Assembly (NCBI GenBank): GCA_050633325.1
Contig: JBOEGH010000005.1
Coordinates: forward strand, 62,001 to 126,000
Reading direction: 5' to 3'
From: UBA1672 sp050633325
Lineage (GTDB): Bacteria > Pseudomonadota > Alphaproteobacteria > Micavibrionales > Micavibrionaceae
Length of the DNA stretch: 64,000 nt
In this document: in pieces, positions 37,171-45,242 of the stretch
Numbering within the stretch: position 1 is the first letter of the stretch
How the letters are laid out: every line of letters starts with the position of its first letter
The notes under the pieces: generated by a model
What the model saw: the letters and a program-made list of their open reading frames with translations, nothing else
What the model was told of the DNA's origin: nothing
The model's database searches: none
Program-made: the position numbers and the translations under genes

Positions 37171-37912
37171 CTTCATCCTGTTTTCTTAAATATGCATCTA
37201 CAGCATTCAGATCTTGTGGTGTGCTAATATGATGCCATTCACCGTCATGCTCTAATGCATAAAAACGCCTGCGCGCTTCACATTTATCCATAACTTGCAA
37301 GAAAGAGAAATCTTTCAAATCGGTATCATTATATATACGCGGATGATTCAATCGAATATTAGTCCACATATGTGAACCTGTCTTATCCTTAGACCTCCTT
37401 ACCAAGCCATTATTATCAAGGTCGTAATCCCCCACCCCAGATGTCAACTCCATATTATCAACGGGCTGCATTAGGGTGATTATATCCATTAATTTCCCGT
37501 CCCATTTACGCGCCAACCTTTCCAAGACAGGTAACTCTCCATCGAACCACAAGGCATCACCAGCAATCACGTAAAAGGGCTCATCCTCAAAATAATGCAA
37601 CGCATTTTTAACCCCGCCACCTGTTTCTAGTATCTCAGGCTCGAATGAAATGTGAATTACCATATCGGGATATTTAGACATATAATCTTCTAAATGTTCC
37701 TTAAGGACATCTGCCAAATAATGTGAATTAACGACAACCTCACACACACCAGCGGCACGTAACTTATCCAAAGACCTCCAAATAAGGCTACGCCCTGCCA
37801 CCTGCACCATCGGCTTTGGTACTTTATTAGTTAATGGACGCATGCGCGTACCAAATCCGGCGGCTAGAATAAAAGCTCTTTTAGGAATAAAAAAATTATT
37901 ACAATCATCCAT
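37157..37912 (-). CDS. murU: Nucleotidyltransferase, MurU type (MurNAc-1-phosphate uridylyltransferase)
   Basis: 251 residues. The start PKRAFILAAGFGTRMRPLTNKVPKPMVQVAGRS is the sugar-1-phosphate nucleotidyltransferase signature, and VIAGDALWFDG holds the metal-binding aspartate. Position between tsaE and addB identifies it as MurU, which makes UDP-MurNAc in the peptidoglycan recycling route that bypasses MurA. Its usual partner, the kinase AmgK, is missing from this operon: tsaE overlaps murU by eight bases, leaving no room. Without AmgK nearby, function as MurU is less certain. Confidence 0.78.
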   Translation of the reverse strand: MDDCNNFFIPKRAFILAAGFGTRMRPLTNKVPKPMVQVAGRSLIWRSLDKLRAAGVCEVVVNSHYLADVLKEHLEDYMSKYPDMVIHISFEPEILETGGGVKNALHYFEDEPFYVIAGDALWFDGELPVLERLARKWDGKLMDIITLMQPVDNMELTSGVGDYDLDNNGLVRRSKDKTGSHMWTNIRLNHPRIYNDTDLKDFSFLQVMDKCEARRRFYALEHDGEWHHISTPQDLNAVDAYLRKQDEDGAA

Positions 37913-38333
37913 GACGATTAACCTCTATAGTTCTGTGATTAGGGTTACCGACAGCCGAAGACAATATCACATCAACGTAGGACTTAGGCTTAAGATACCC
38001 AAGCCTTTCAGGCCATTCTATAAGCATAACTCCACTTATCAAAGCCTCTTCCCAACCTAGTTCATAAACCTCAGACACATCAGATAAACGGTACAGGTCA
38101 AAATGCCATAATGAACCAATTTTTGCTTCATACGTTTGCACCAAGGTAAAGGTCGGGCTTGGTACTTCCAGGTCATCAACACCGCATAGACTGCGAATTA
38201 CCGCACGACTGAATACACTTTTGCCCATACCTAAATCACCATGAAGCAATATAATATCCCGCGGAGAAATACTCTGCGAAAAAGTACGAGCAAATTCTAT
38301 GGTTTCTTGCTCTGAATTGGTTTCAATAATCAT
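37905..38333 (-). CDS. tsaE: tRNA threonylcarbamoyladenosine biosynthesis ATPase TsaE
   Basis: 142 residues. P-loop LHGDLGMGKSVFSRA, the TFTLVQTYE strand, HFDLYRL and LIEWPERLGYL are diagnostic. TsaE works with TsaB and TsaD in t6A modification of ANN-decoding tRNAs. It is the first gene of the tsaE-murU-addB-addA unit, with overlaps of 8 and about 14-20 bases at the first two joints and none between addB and addA. Confidence 0.94.
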   Translation of the reverse strand: MIIETNSEQETIEFARTFSQSISPRDIILLHGDLGMGKSVFSRAVIRSLCGVDDLEVPSPTFTLVQTYEAKIGSLWHFDLYRLSDVSEVYELGWEEALISGVMLIEWPERLGYLKPKSYVDVILSSAVGNPNHRTIEVNRHG

Positions 38334-38393
38334 AATTCATTTATAGGGCAGAACATGCTTGGTGAAAAGGATGCACTGCGTTAAAATAGATAT

Positions 38394-38807
38394 ATGAAGC
38401 ATTTATACCCCATATTAATAGCACTAAGCATTTACTCATCCCCTGCACACTCACAGGAAATAACATCGCAACCGATTTGCTTTACCATCAGGAATGAAGC
38501 TCCATATAAAGTGTACGGAGAGATATCAACCGACTACGCCACCGCACCGGATGGAACAAAAGCGCGTCACACAGGAACATTCCGACTGGAAGAGCCGGGA
38601 ACTAGAGATAAGGATAAAGGACATCCATTGGACGTATCTGAATTTTGCTCTTCCGGTCCGTTTTACCCCGGAAGACAACTTGAATTGACCATACGCACAT
38701 TGCTGCCTATTTTCTCTTGTAAAACCAACATTGAGGTTGGAGAGATTGTAATAAAAGGTCACAGAAAAAAAGAAGGTGGCACAAAAACATGGGCGGTTTG
38801 TTACTAG
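38394..38807 (+). CDS. Small exported protein of unknown function
   Basis: 137 residues. A clear signal peptide (about 1-20, cleavage after AHS) is followed by a mature domain with four cysteines spread through it (CFTIRNEAPYKVYGEIS, FCSSGPF, SCKTN, WAVCY). It looks beta-rich and disulfide-stabilised. A central stretch KARHTGTFRLEEPGTRD and FYPGRQLELTIRTLLP recur in my memory of alphaproteobacterial hypotheticals, but no function is known. It is divergent from tsaE and converges with divL. Confidence 0.7.
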   Translation: MKHLYPILIALSIYSSPAHSQEITSQPICFTIRNEAPYKVYGEISTDYATAPDGTKARHTGTFRLEEPGTRDKDKGHPLDVSEFCSSGPFYPGRQLELTIRTLLPIFSCKTNIEVGEIVIKGHRKKEGGTKTWAVCY

Positions 38808-38827
38808 GGCGACAAAAAATATAAGCT

Positions 38828-41107
38828 TTACGATTGTAATTTAGGTAACAAGACAGAAACTACAGTCCCTTCATTCTGAACAGATTCCAGATCAAACTTA
38901 CCACCATGCAAGGTAACTATATTCTGTACCAAGCTCAACCCCAGGCCAGCCCCCCTATCATCTTGCTGATTACCCTCAACGCGCTCAAACGGTTGTAAGA
39001 CTCTCTCCTGATCTTTAAGAGCAATACCCGACCCGTTATCTTTCACCATTATCTTCACATCATCATCACTTAACTCTGCAATAATATCTATATTCCCGCC
39101 TTCTTCTGTATGAGAAATAGAATTTCTTACCAAATTAATAATACCCTGCTTAATACGTGAATCATCTATTTCTGCGCTACCTATATTATCAGGACACGCC
39201 AAAGACACTTCAATTCTCTCTTTACGAGCCCAGCTAGACACTAGATCCATAACGCTTTCCAGCATTTCCTTAATAGAGGTTTTCTCAATATCTAAATTCA
39301 TTTGACCAGCCTCAATAGTAGAAAGATCAAGTATATCGTTAATCAGATTCAATAAACTTTCACTCGCTCCATGAATGTCACGTGTATATTCTTTCTGCTT
39401 ATCGTTTAATTCACCAAAGAATTCTTGGGACAGCATCTCATTGAATCCCATAATAGCATTCAAAGGAGTGCGCAATTGGTATGAAACATTCGCAAGGAAA
39501 TCTAGTTTGAGCTGCTCCGCCTCTTCTAGCGCAGCATTCTTCTCACGCAGAGCATTCTCCACATGCACTGTGTCAGTAACATCAGTATAAGTCATAAGCA
39601 CACCGCCATCAGGCAAAGATACTGTAGAATAATCGATTAACTTACCGTCTGTGCGTTCCATTCTTCCTTCATTTGCAGATCTGTCTAACGCAAGCGATAT
39701 AAATTTCTGACGAGTATCACCCCATTGCCCTTCATCAAAAAACTTGGAAGATTTATCGACGACTTGGCTTACATGCGGCTCTCCTTCTAATGATTCCGGA
39801 TCAAGTAACCATAGACGACCAAATGCCGGATTCCACAATTTCAATCTGCCATCACCCCCATACACGGCCACGGCTTCGTCAAGATTATCCAATGTCTCTT
39901 TTTGAACCGCTATTAATGTATTATATGACGATTCTAATTCCAGCCTGCTTGTGACATCTTCAAATGTCATCATCAAACCACCTAATTTATGTGGAACAAC
40001 AAACATTCTAACAGCTGACCCGTCAGGCAAATAAAGCATTGTTTCATAAGGATCAATCAACCCCGTAAACATATCAGTCCAACTTTTCTTAAATGCTTTA
40101 AAATCCGCCTGTTCAGGCAATCTTCGTGTTTCCCGAAGTTTCTCCATTATCACGCCAAGAGATGGTTGCGTATTCAACCAACCATCTTCCAATCCCCATA
40201 ACTGGGAAAATGCAGAATTATAGAATTCAAGGTTTTGATCACTGTCATAAATACCAATAGCAGAGCGCAACTGCTCTAACAAAGCACGATTGGCCTCACG
40301 ATTATCTTTTACCTCATCGGTAATTTTCTCTTCATTTGTAAGATCCTCGGCAACTCCCAAGCTCATACCTGATTCTTTCAACGGTATTTCAGATATCTTC
40401 AACCAAAGCCTGTTGCCACTCAACACTTCGTGCATTTTTGTAGTTTGAGTAACACCCTTTTCCAAAGACAACCGCGCCAAATCGTGGCCGAACAAACAAC
40501 CCTTTTCGCTTGGCTTTCTTTTCCGAGATGCAGATATTATCTCTTTTTGTTGCGCAATAACCTCACTAGGTGGAGAGCCTACCATCTTCGAATAGGAAAT
40601 ATTACACCATGTTATTAAGTGATCTTCTCCCCTTATCCATACCGGATGTGGTAAAGCATCCAAAGACTCTTGCAGCCTATCTACATCAGAACGTAAAAGA
40701 TCTTGCTCTTCCATCAATATATCGCTCGCAGATTTTAAAAGAGTAATGTCTTCTAACCACAAAATATAAAAATGATCTTCACCTGTTAGGTCTTCACCAC
40801 AAGTTCCGGAGATTTTAAAAGTCTTATTTTCACCTCTATTTTGCACGTTGATAGTAAAGGGAAGTCTGTCTTGTTTTAATCTATTAAACATCCCCTCTAA
40901 AGATGCAGAATCCTCAGGGGATAGAATATTTTGTATATCAACAAACTTATCAATATTAGACAAATCCAAAGCATCACAAAAACCTTGGCTATATACGACA
41001 CTGCCATCTTGTGACCAGCCGCAATACTCACCAGGCACAGCAGATAAGAAAGCCTCCAGCCGCGCTTTTTCTGCACGCAATTTCGCATTACCACCGAATA
41101 ATGACAT
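38828..41107 (-). CDS. divL: DivL-type PAS-domain sensor kinase (tyrosine in place of histidine)
   Basis: 759 residues from ATG 41107 (GGAAA upstream); the frame also opens at TTG 41128. An N-terminal helix is followed by four PAS-like segments (about 20-125, 143-255, 275-385, 395-510), then the dimerisation helix and HATPase. The helix reads FLANVSYQLRTPLNAIMGF: the residue normally histidine is Tyr543, encoded TAC. This substitution is the hallmark of DivL. The ATP lid remains complete (LVRNSISHTEEGG, DNGSGIA, GAGLGL). In Caulobacter, DivL controls CckA and thus CtrA with DivK. Its place between tsaE and ahcY agrees with other alphaproteobacteria. Confidence 0.92.
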   Translation of the reverse strand: MSLFGGNAKLRAEKARLEAFLSAVPGEYCGWSQDGSVVYSQGFCDALDLSNIDKFVDIQNILSPEDSASLEGMFNRLKQDRLPFTINVQNRGENKTFKISGTCGEDLTGEDHFYILWLEDITLLKSASDILMEEQDLLRSDVDRLQESLDALPHPVWIRGEDHLITWCNISYSKMVGSPPSEVIAQQKEIISASRKRKPSEKGCLFGHDLARLSLEKGVTQTTKMHEVLSGNRLWLKISEIPLKESGMSLGVAEDLTNEEKITDEVKDNREANRALLEQLRSAIGIYDSDQNLEFYNSAFSQLWGLEDGWLNTQPSLGVIMEKLRETRRLPEQADFKAFKKSWTDMFTGLIDPYETMLYLPDGSAVRMFVVPHKLGGLMMTFEDVTSRLELESSYNTLIAVQKETLDNLDEAVAVYGGDGRLKLWNPAFGRLWLLDPESLEGEPHVSQVVDKSSKFFDEGQWGDTRQKFISLALDRSANEGRMERTDGKLIDYSTVSLPDGGVLMTYTDVTDTVHVENALREKNAALEEAEQLKLDFLANVSYQLRTPLNAIMGFNEMLSQEFFGELNDKQKEYTRDIHGASESLLNLINDILDLSTIEAGQMNLDIEKTSIKEMLESVMDLVSSWARKERIEVSLACPDNIGSAEIDDSRIKQGIINLVRNSISHTEEGGNIDIIAELSDDDVKIMVKDNGSGIALKDQERVLQPFERVEGNQQDDRGAGLGLSLVQNIVTLHGGKFDLESVQNEGTVVSVLLPKLQS

Positions 41108-41204
41108 AATAATTTCCGATATTTCCAATATATTATACTTTTATGATTCTGGTGCTAAACAAACAAAAAGACAAGAGCGAAAATTATTTACACATAAAAG
41201 AACA

Positions 41205-41273
41205 ATGGCATATCTAAACTTTGGGGCAATCATAATGTTGGCAACTGTCGGGTTGCTAATGATTTCCACATAA
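41205..41273 (+). CDS. Possible 22-residue membrane peptide
   Basis: A short ORF between the divergent-facing ends of divL and ahcY: MAYLNFGAIIMLATVGLLMIST, a single hydrophobic helix. There is no good ribosome-binding site (AAAAGAACA before the ATG) and its stop overlaps the ahcY terminator arm. It may be chance, as hydrophobic short frames are common in AT-rich DNA. Confidence 0.2.
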   Translation: MAYLNFGAIIMLATVGLLMIST

Positions 41274-41300
41274 AAAATGGCCGAACCTAAGCCCGACCAT
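41271..41300 (-). terminator. Rho-independent terminator of ahcY
   Basis: Read on the minus strand, ATGGTCGGGC (41300-41291), loop TTAG, then GTTCGGCCAT (41286-41277) form a ten-base stem using three G-T wobbles, followed by six T. It lies about 74 bases after the ahcY stop. On the plus strand the same stem would have mismatches, so the direction is clear. Confidence 0.85.
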
Positions 41301-41373
41301 CTAAAAATTATTATTTACACATCATTATATAAGGGACGATAACGAAACACATACCACTTATATATAATGAAAA

Positions 41374-42684
41374 TTAGTAACGGTAAGCTTCGCCTTTGAA
41401 TGGTCCCGCTACTTCAACACCGATATAATCAGCTTGCTCTTGAGATAGAACTGTTAATTTCGCGCCAACTTTTTCAAGGTGAAGAGCAGCAACTTTTTCA
41501 TCCAAGTGCTTAGGTAATACATATACCTTATCTTCATAGTTATCAGAATTTTTCCAAAGCTCAATCTGTGCCAAAGTTTGGTTTGTGAAAGATGCACTCA
41601 TAACGAACGATGGGTGACCTGTTGCACAACCAAGATTAACCAAGCGTCCCTCAGCAAGAAGAATAATACGCTTGCCACTTGGGAATTCAATTTCATCAAC
41701 TTGTGGCTTGATATTAGTCCATTTCATGTTGCGTGTAGGCTCAACCTGAATTTCATTATCAAAGTGACCAATGTTACAAACAATCGCACGATCTTTCATG
41801 TCACGCATATGATCTACTGTGATGATATCTTTGTTACCTGTTGTTGTTACAAAAATGTCTGCACGTGGACACGCGTCTTCCATTGTTGTTACTTCATAAC
41901 CATCCATAGCCGCCTGTAGCGCACAAATTGGATCGATTTCAGAAACCATAACACGAACACCCTGTGAAGACAGAGATTGCGCAGATCCTTTACCAACATC
42001 ACCATAACCACATACCATAGCAACTTTACCAGCCAACATAACATCAGTTGCACGGCGGATTGCATCTACAAGTGATTCGCGACAACCATATTTATTATCA
42101 AATTTAGATTTTGTAACAGAATCATTAACGTTAATGGCAGGAGCTTTTAAACGTCCTTCTTCTTGCATTTTATTCAAGAACAAGACCCCAGTTGTTGTTT
42201 CTTCTGAGATACCTTTAATATCTGCCATAAGCTCTGGGTAATCTTTATGTGCAATAGCAGTCAAATCGCCACCATCGTCCAAAATCATATTTGGAACCCA
42301 TCCATTTGGCCCCTTAATTGTCTGGTGAATACACCATTCTGCCTCTTCTTCTGTTTGGCCTTTCCATGCAAACACAGGAACACCTGCTGCTGCTACTGCC
42401 GCTGCGGCTTCGTCTTGTGTTGAGAAAATGTTACATGATGACCAACGAACTTCCGCACCTAATGCTGTCAATGTTTCAATCAATACAGCCGTTTGAACAG
42501 TCATGTGCAAACAACCAGTAATGCGTGCACCCGCTAATGGTTGCTCATCTTTATATTCCGCACGAGTAGCCATAAGCCCTGGCATTTCGTCTTGCGCAAG
42601 GTCGATTTGCAAACGCCCTGCTTCTGCCAAAGATATGTCTTTAACCTTGTAATCTTGCTCTACTGCTTGTGGTGCTGCTGACAT
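41374..42684 (-). CDS. ahcY: S-adenosylhomocysteine hydrolase
   Basis: 436 residues, no large insertion. Landmarks: LAQDEMPGLMATRAEY, AGARITGCLHMTVQTAVL, the catalytic region SVTKSKFDN, the NAD loop VCGYGDVGKGSA and GHFDNEIQV, and the C-terminal GPFKGEAYRY with the Lys-Tyr pair that closes the NAD site. It removes SAH to keep methylation going. A strong GGAG site precedes the ATG but may be masked by a leader structure (next entry). Confidence 0.97.
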   Translation of the reverse strand: MSAAPQAVEQDYKVKDISLAEAGRLQIDLAQDEMPGLMATRAEYKDEQPLAGARITGCLHMTVQTAVLIETLTALGAEVRWSSCNIFSTQDEAAAAVAAAGVPVFAWKGQTEEEAEWCIHQTIKGPNGWVPNMILDDGGDLTAIAHKDYPELMADIKGISEETTTGVLFLNKMQEEGRLKAPAINVNDSVTKSKFDNKYGCRESLVDAIRRATDVMLAGKVAMVCGYGDVGKGSAQSLSSQGVRVMVSEIDPICALQAAMDGYEVTTMEDACPRADIFVTTTGNKDIITVDHMRDMKDRAIVCNIGHFDNEIQVEPTRNMKWTNIKPQVDEIEFPSGKRIILLAEGRLVNLGCATGHPSFVMSASFTNQTLAQIELWKNSDNYEDKVYVLPKHLDEKVAALHLEKVGAKLTVLSQEQADYIGVEVAGPFKGEAYRY

Positions 42685-42750
42685 TTAAGTGTCTCCTATA
42701 ATAAAATTCTTTGCTTTTGCTGTATTTTTGATACAGTTTAGAGACTTAAG
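42682..42750 (-). promoter_or_regulatory. ahcY leader with possible anti-Shine-Dalgarno stem
   Basis: In the mRNA, TTAAGTCTC (42749-42741) can pair with GAGAC and TTAA (42695-42691, 42688-42685) around the GGAG ribosome-binding site, leaving a two-base bulge. Between the arms lies a perfect hairpin CTGTAT/ATACAG with a five-base loop (42736-42720). This would hide the ribosome-binding site and lie against the ATG. It does not match the SAH or SAM riboswitch cores I remember. A ligand is therefore unknown, and it could be chance in AT-rich DNA. Confidence 0.4.
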
Positions 42751-42788
42751 CATTTTTCTTTTAAAAAACCAAATGGTAATATTGCGTT

Positions 42789-43259
42789 ATGAGCATAAAT
42801 TTCAATGAATCTAGCAAAGATAAACCCAGCGCATCAACTTCCAACAACCTAAAACCGGGCGAAGATGCTCTGGATAAAGAGAAACGTACCGGCGAAAGAT
42901 CAAGGTTTATCCAAAAACCTAACCCATTGGTAGACCGCGCATACCAAATTTTTGAATATGACTTCACAAAAAGTGATTATGATCACGTAGGAGATTATGT
43001 ACTTATTCAAAAAGATGAAGACAAAGAAATAACCAAAAAAAAGGTTATTAATTTAATAACTCTTCTGAATGGTAAGGATGATTTGATAGACCTTTCAAAC
43101 TTGACAAGCACCAGACTATTATATAGTATTGTTCCTGAAGCACAGGCAGGCGACCAGACAAAGATAGTCCTTAAGGATTACGACGGCTCCGGTGTTTCCA
43201 AAGATAATGCAATATTTACAATAAGAAAGGGTGTTTTGCATGACAAATTTAAGCGATAA
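42789..43259 (+). CDS. Orphan protein, 156 aa
   Basis: No family recognised and no signal or membrane segment. The first 45 residues are polar and Lys/Ser/Asp-rich (probably disordered). Then comes a compact-looking part: NPLVDRAYQIFEYDFTKSDYD, DYVLIQKDEDKEITKKKVINLITLL and a terminal LKDYDGSGVSKDN...FTIRKGVLHDKFKR. KDYDGSGV resembles a calcium-loop fragment but is too short to claim. It overlaps the next small ORF by 20 bases and shares its terminator, which supports expression. Confidence 0.6.
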   Translation: MSINFNESSKDKPSASTSNNLKPGEDALDKEKRTGERSRFIQKPNPLVDRAYQIFEYDFTKSDYDHVGDYVLIQKDEDKEITKKKVINLITLLNGKDDLIDLSNLTSTRLLYSIVPEAQAGDQTKIVLKDYDGSGVSKDNAIFTIRKGVLHDKFKR

Positions 43260-43392
43260 TTTCGGGAGTAAGGCTTCAGGCTTACCAAGTTTTGAAATCC
43301 AAGGAATGTTTGGTCAACTAGCCAGTGTTTCCGACGGATATAATCCAGAGCAAGCGGTATCTTTTGACAATACACTAGATAACTCTATGTAA
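43240..43392 (+). CDS. Small orphan ORF, 50 aa, overlapping the 156-aa gene
   Basis: ATG 43240 with GAAAGG at 43225-43230 nine bases before it; stop TAA at 43390. It encodes 50 residues beginning MTNLSDNFGSKASGLPSFEI and ending FDNTLDNSM, acidic and without cysteine or hydrophobic segment. The overlap with the upstream gene is out of frame and typical of coupling. A strong terminator follows 24 bases later. No homologue comes to mind. Confidence 0.5.
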   Translation: MTNLSDNFGSKASGLPSFEIQGMFGQLASVSDGYNPEQAVSFDNTLDNSM

Positions 43393-43415
43393 AGATTAAT
43401 CAGATTAAGATTTAT

Positions 43416-43445
43416 AAAGCGACCCTTTATTCGGGTCGTTTTTTT
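43416..43445 (+). terminator. Rho-independent terminator after the small ORF pair
   Basis: CGACCC (43420-43425) pairs with GGGTCG (43433-43438), extended by G-T and A-T pairs, then a run of seven T. It sits between the plus-strand ORF pair and the 3' end of chvG. Confidence 0.88.
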
Positions 43446-43472
43446 ATGCACCAAGCCAAAAATAATATTAAA

Positions 43473-45242
43473 TTATTTACCTACATTAAGAATAATAACG
43501 AATCTGGCACCCATGACCTCTTCAGATCTATCAACCTTATTCTCTGCATAAATAATACCATTATGCGCAGTAACTATCTGCCTACAAATAGACAAACCAA
43601 GCCCTGAATGCCTACCGAACTCTTCATGTTGCGGTCTTTCGGAATAAAAACGCTCAAAAATCTTTTCCAACTGTCCTTCAGGTATTCCAGACCCACCATC
43701 TTCTATAGAGATAGTAACTCGATTGGCTTTAACCCTTACTGATATCTTAATTTCAGTTTTTATAGGGGCAAAAGATAGTGCATTAGAAATTATGTTTTGG
43801 AATACTTGCGTTAACCTTCCTTCGCTACCGAGAATATATATTTCCGATTCATCGCTAAAATCTAGGCAAATCATAACACCATCTTTTAACGCACTATCAA
43901 GCGGAGCACCCTGATTACTACTCTCCCTTTCAAGTGGGCTCTTATACACATCCAGCAAATCTCGCAGCATTTTCTTTAAATCAATTACTTCAAATGCTTC
44001 TCTGGACAGTTCCGCATCTAAACGCGAGGCATTAGATATATCAGTAATCAAACGATCCAATCTATCAACATCATGATCAATGACCATCAACAACTTATCT
44101 AAATCATCCCTTTTCTTAACAACTTTAGTTGTTTCCACCGCACTTTTCAGGGACGTTAAAGGGTTCTTAATCTCATGAGACACATCTGCCGCGAATGCCT
44201 CAATAGTATCCATACGCTCCCACAATGCGGCGGTCATATCGCGCAAGACAATTGATAACTCGCCAATTTCATCGTTACGATCGCTCATATCGGGAATTTC
44301 TGTATGCTTAAGCTTTCCTCTGCGCACATTTTCGGCTGATCCGGCTAACTTCCTTAATGGCCGCGCAATAACGCCAGAAAGATAAATCGATAATAGAATA
44401 GTAACAAACAAAGTAGCTAAGAATATTTTTAAAATATTAAACCACACATCACCCATTGCTCCACTAATATCTTCATCATCACCGACAAGCATCACAAATC
44501 CAATAATGTCAGATTTATCAACAATCGGTAAAGCAGCCGTTAGAATGATTTCACCTGTAGAATCACGCCACGCAGAAATACTCAATTTTTTGCTTTTAGC
44601 TTCAATAACATCGGCATAATGATTCGCGTTTCCAGACGTTACACCCGGAAATAACGGTAATTTATCGTATTGGGGGAAAAAAGATATAATCCAAGCAGCT
44701 GTATCCTTCAACAGCTCAACACTATCAAGCTGAATTTCTTCTTCTTCTATAACAGTGAAGATTGGATCAATGTTTTGACTCTCTATAATTATCTCAGAAT
44801 CAGCGACCATGTCATTATCAATATTAAATATGATAATACGTTTATCTAATGTTGCCCCTAAACGAGCGGACAGCGTTTGCGCCTTTGTCGATGATAAAGA
44901 TGCAACACCACTATTGTTCTCATCAGGAAAAACAGCCCCCTCGGTAATAGCTGCAGAAACAAGAATAACTTCAGTCTCAACACGTTCTATCTTAGATTCT
45001 ATTAAAGATGAATGATACTGACCCAAATAAACAACGCCAAGTATCAAACCAATAACAGCAACAATATTAACACCAATAATACGAAGAGTAAGGCCAGTTA
45101 TTCGGCGTTCTTTACCACCCCAGTATAAATCAAACAATTGTTCAATATCACCACGGTGTGATCCAATCCTAAACCACCTGCTACTCTTCCTTATAGCGGT
45201 AGCCGACTCCGTATAGCGTTTCGATTTTGTCGAATTCGTCAT
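43473..45242 (-). CDS. chvG: Sensor histidine kinase ChvG
   Basis: 589 residues. Basic N-terminus, TM1 about 52-74 (LTLRIIGVNIVAVIGLILGVVYL), periplasmic sensor to about 265, and TM2 about 268-290. HAMP follows (GVIARPLRKLAGSAENVRRGKL), then the H-box FAADVSHEIKNPLTSLKSA and HATPase with SNALSFAP, DGGSGIPEG and GRHSGLGLSI. ChvG detects acid and envelope stress and signals through ChvI. The only good ATG (45242) lies 62 bases inside chvI. No later ATG precedes TM1; the first alternative is a TTG at 45137. Confidence 0.9.
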   Translation of the reverse strand: MTNSTKSKRYTESATAIRKSSRWFRIGSHRGDIEQLFDLYWGGKERRITGLTLRIIGVNIVAVIGLILGVVYLGQYHSSLIESKIERVETEVILVSAAITEGAVFPDENNSGVASLSSTKAQTLSARLGATLDKRIIIFNIDNDMVADSEIIIESQNIDPIFTVIEEEEIQLDSVELLKDTAAWIISFFPQYDKLPLFPGVTSGNANHYADVIEAKSKKLSISAWRDSTGEIILTAALPIVDKSDIIGFVMLVGDDEDISGAMGDVWFNILKIFLATLFVTILLSIYLSGVIARPLRKLAGSAENVRRGKLKHTEIPDMSDRNDEIGELSIVLRDMTAALWERMDTIEAFAADVSHEIKNPLTSLKSAVETTKVVKKRDDLDKLLMVIDHDVDRLDRLITDISNASRLDAELSREAFEVIDLKKMLRDLLDVYKSPLERESSNQGAPLDSALKDGVMICLDFSDESEIYILGSEGRLTQVFQNIISNALSFAPIKTEIKISVRVKANRVTISIEDGGSGIPEGQLEKIFERFYSERPQHEEFGRHSGLGLSICRQIVTAHNGIIYAENKVDRSEEVMGARFVIILNVGK

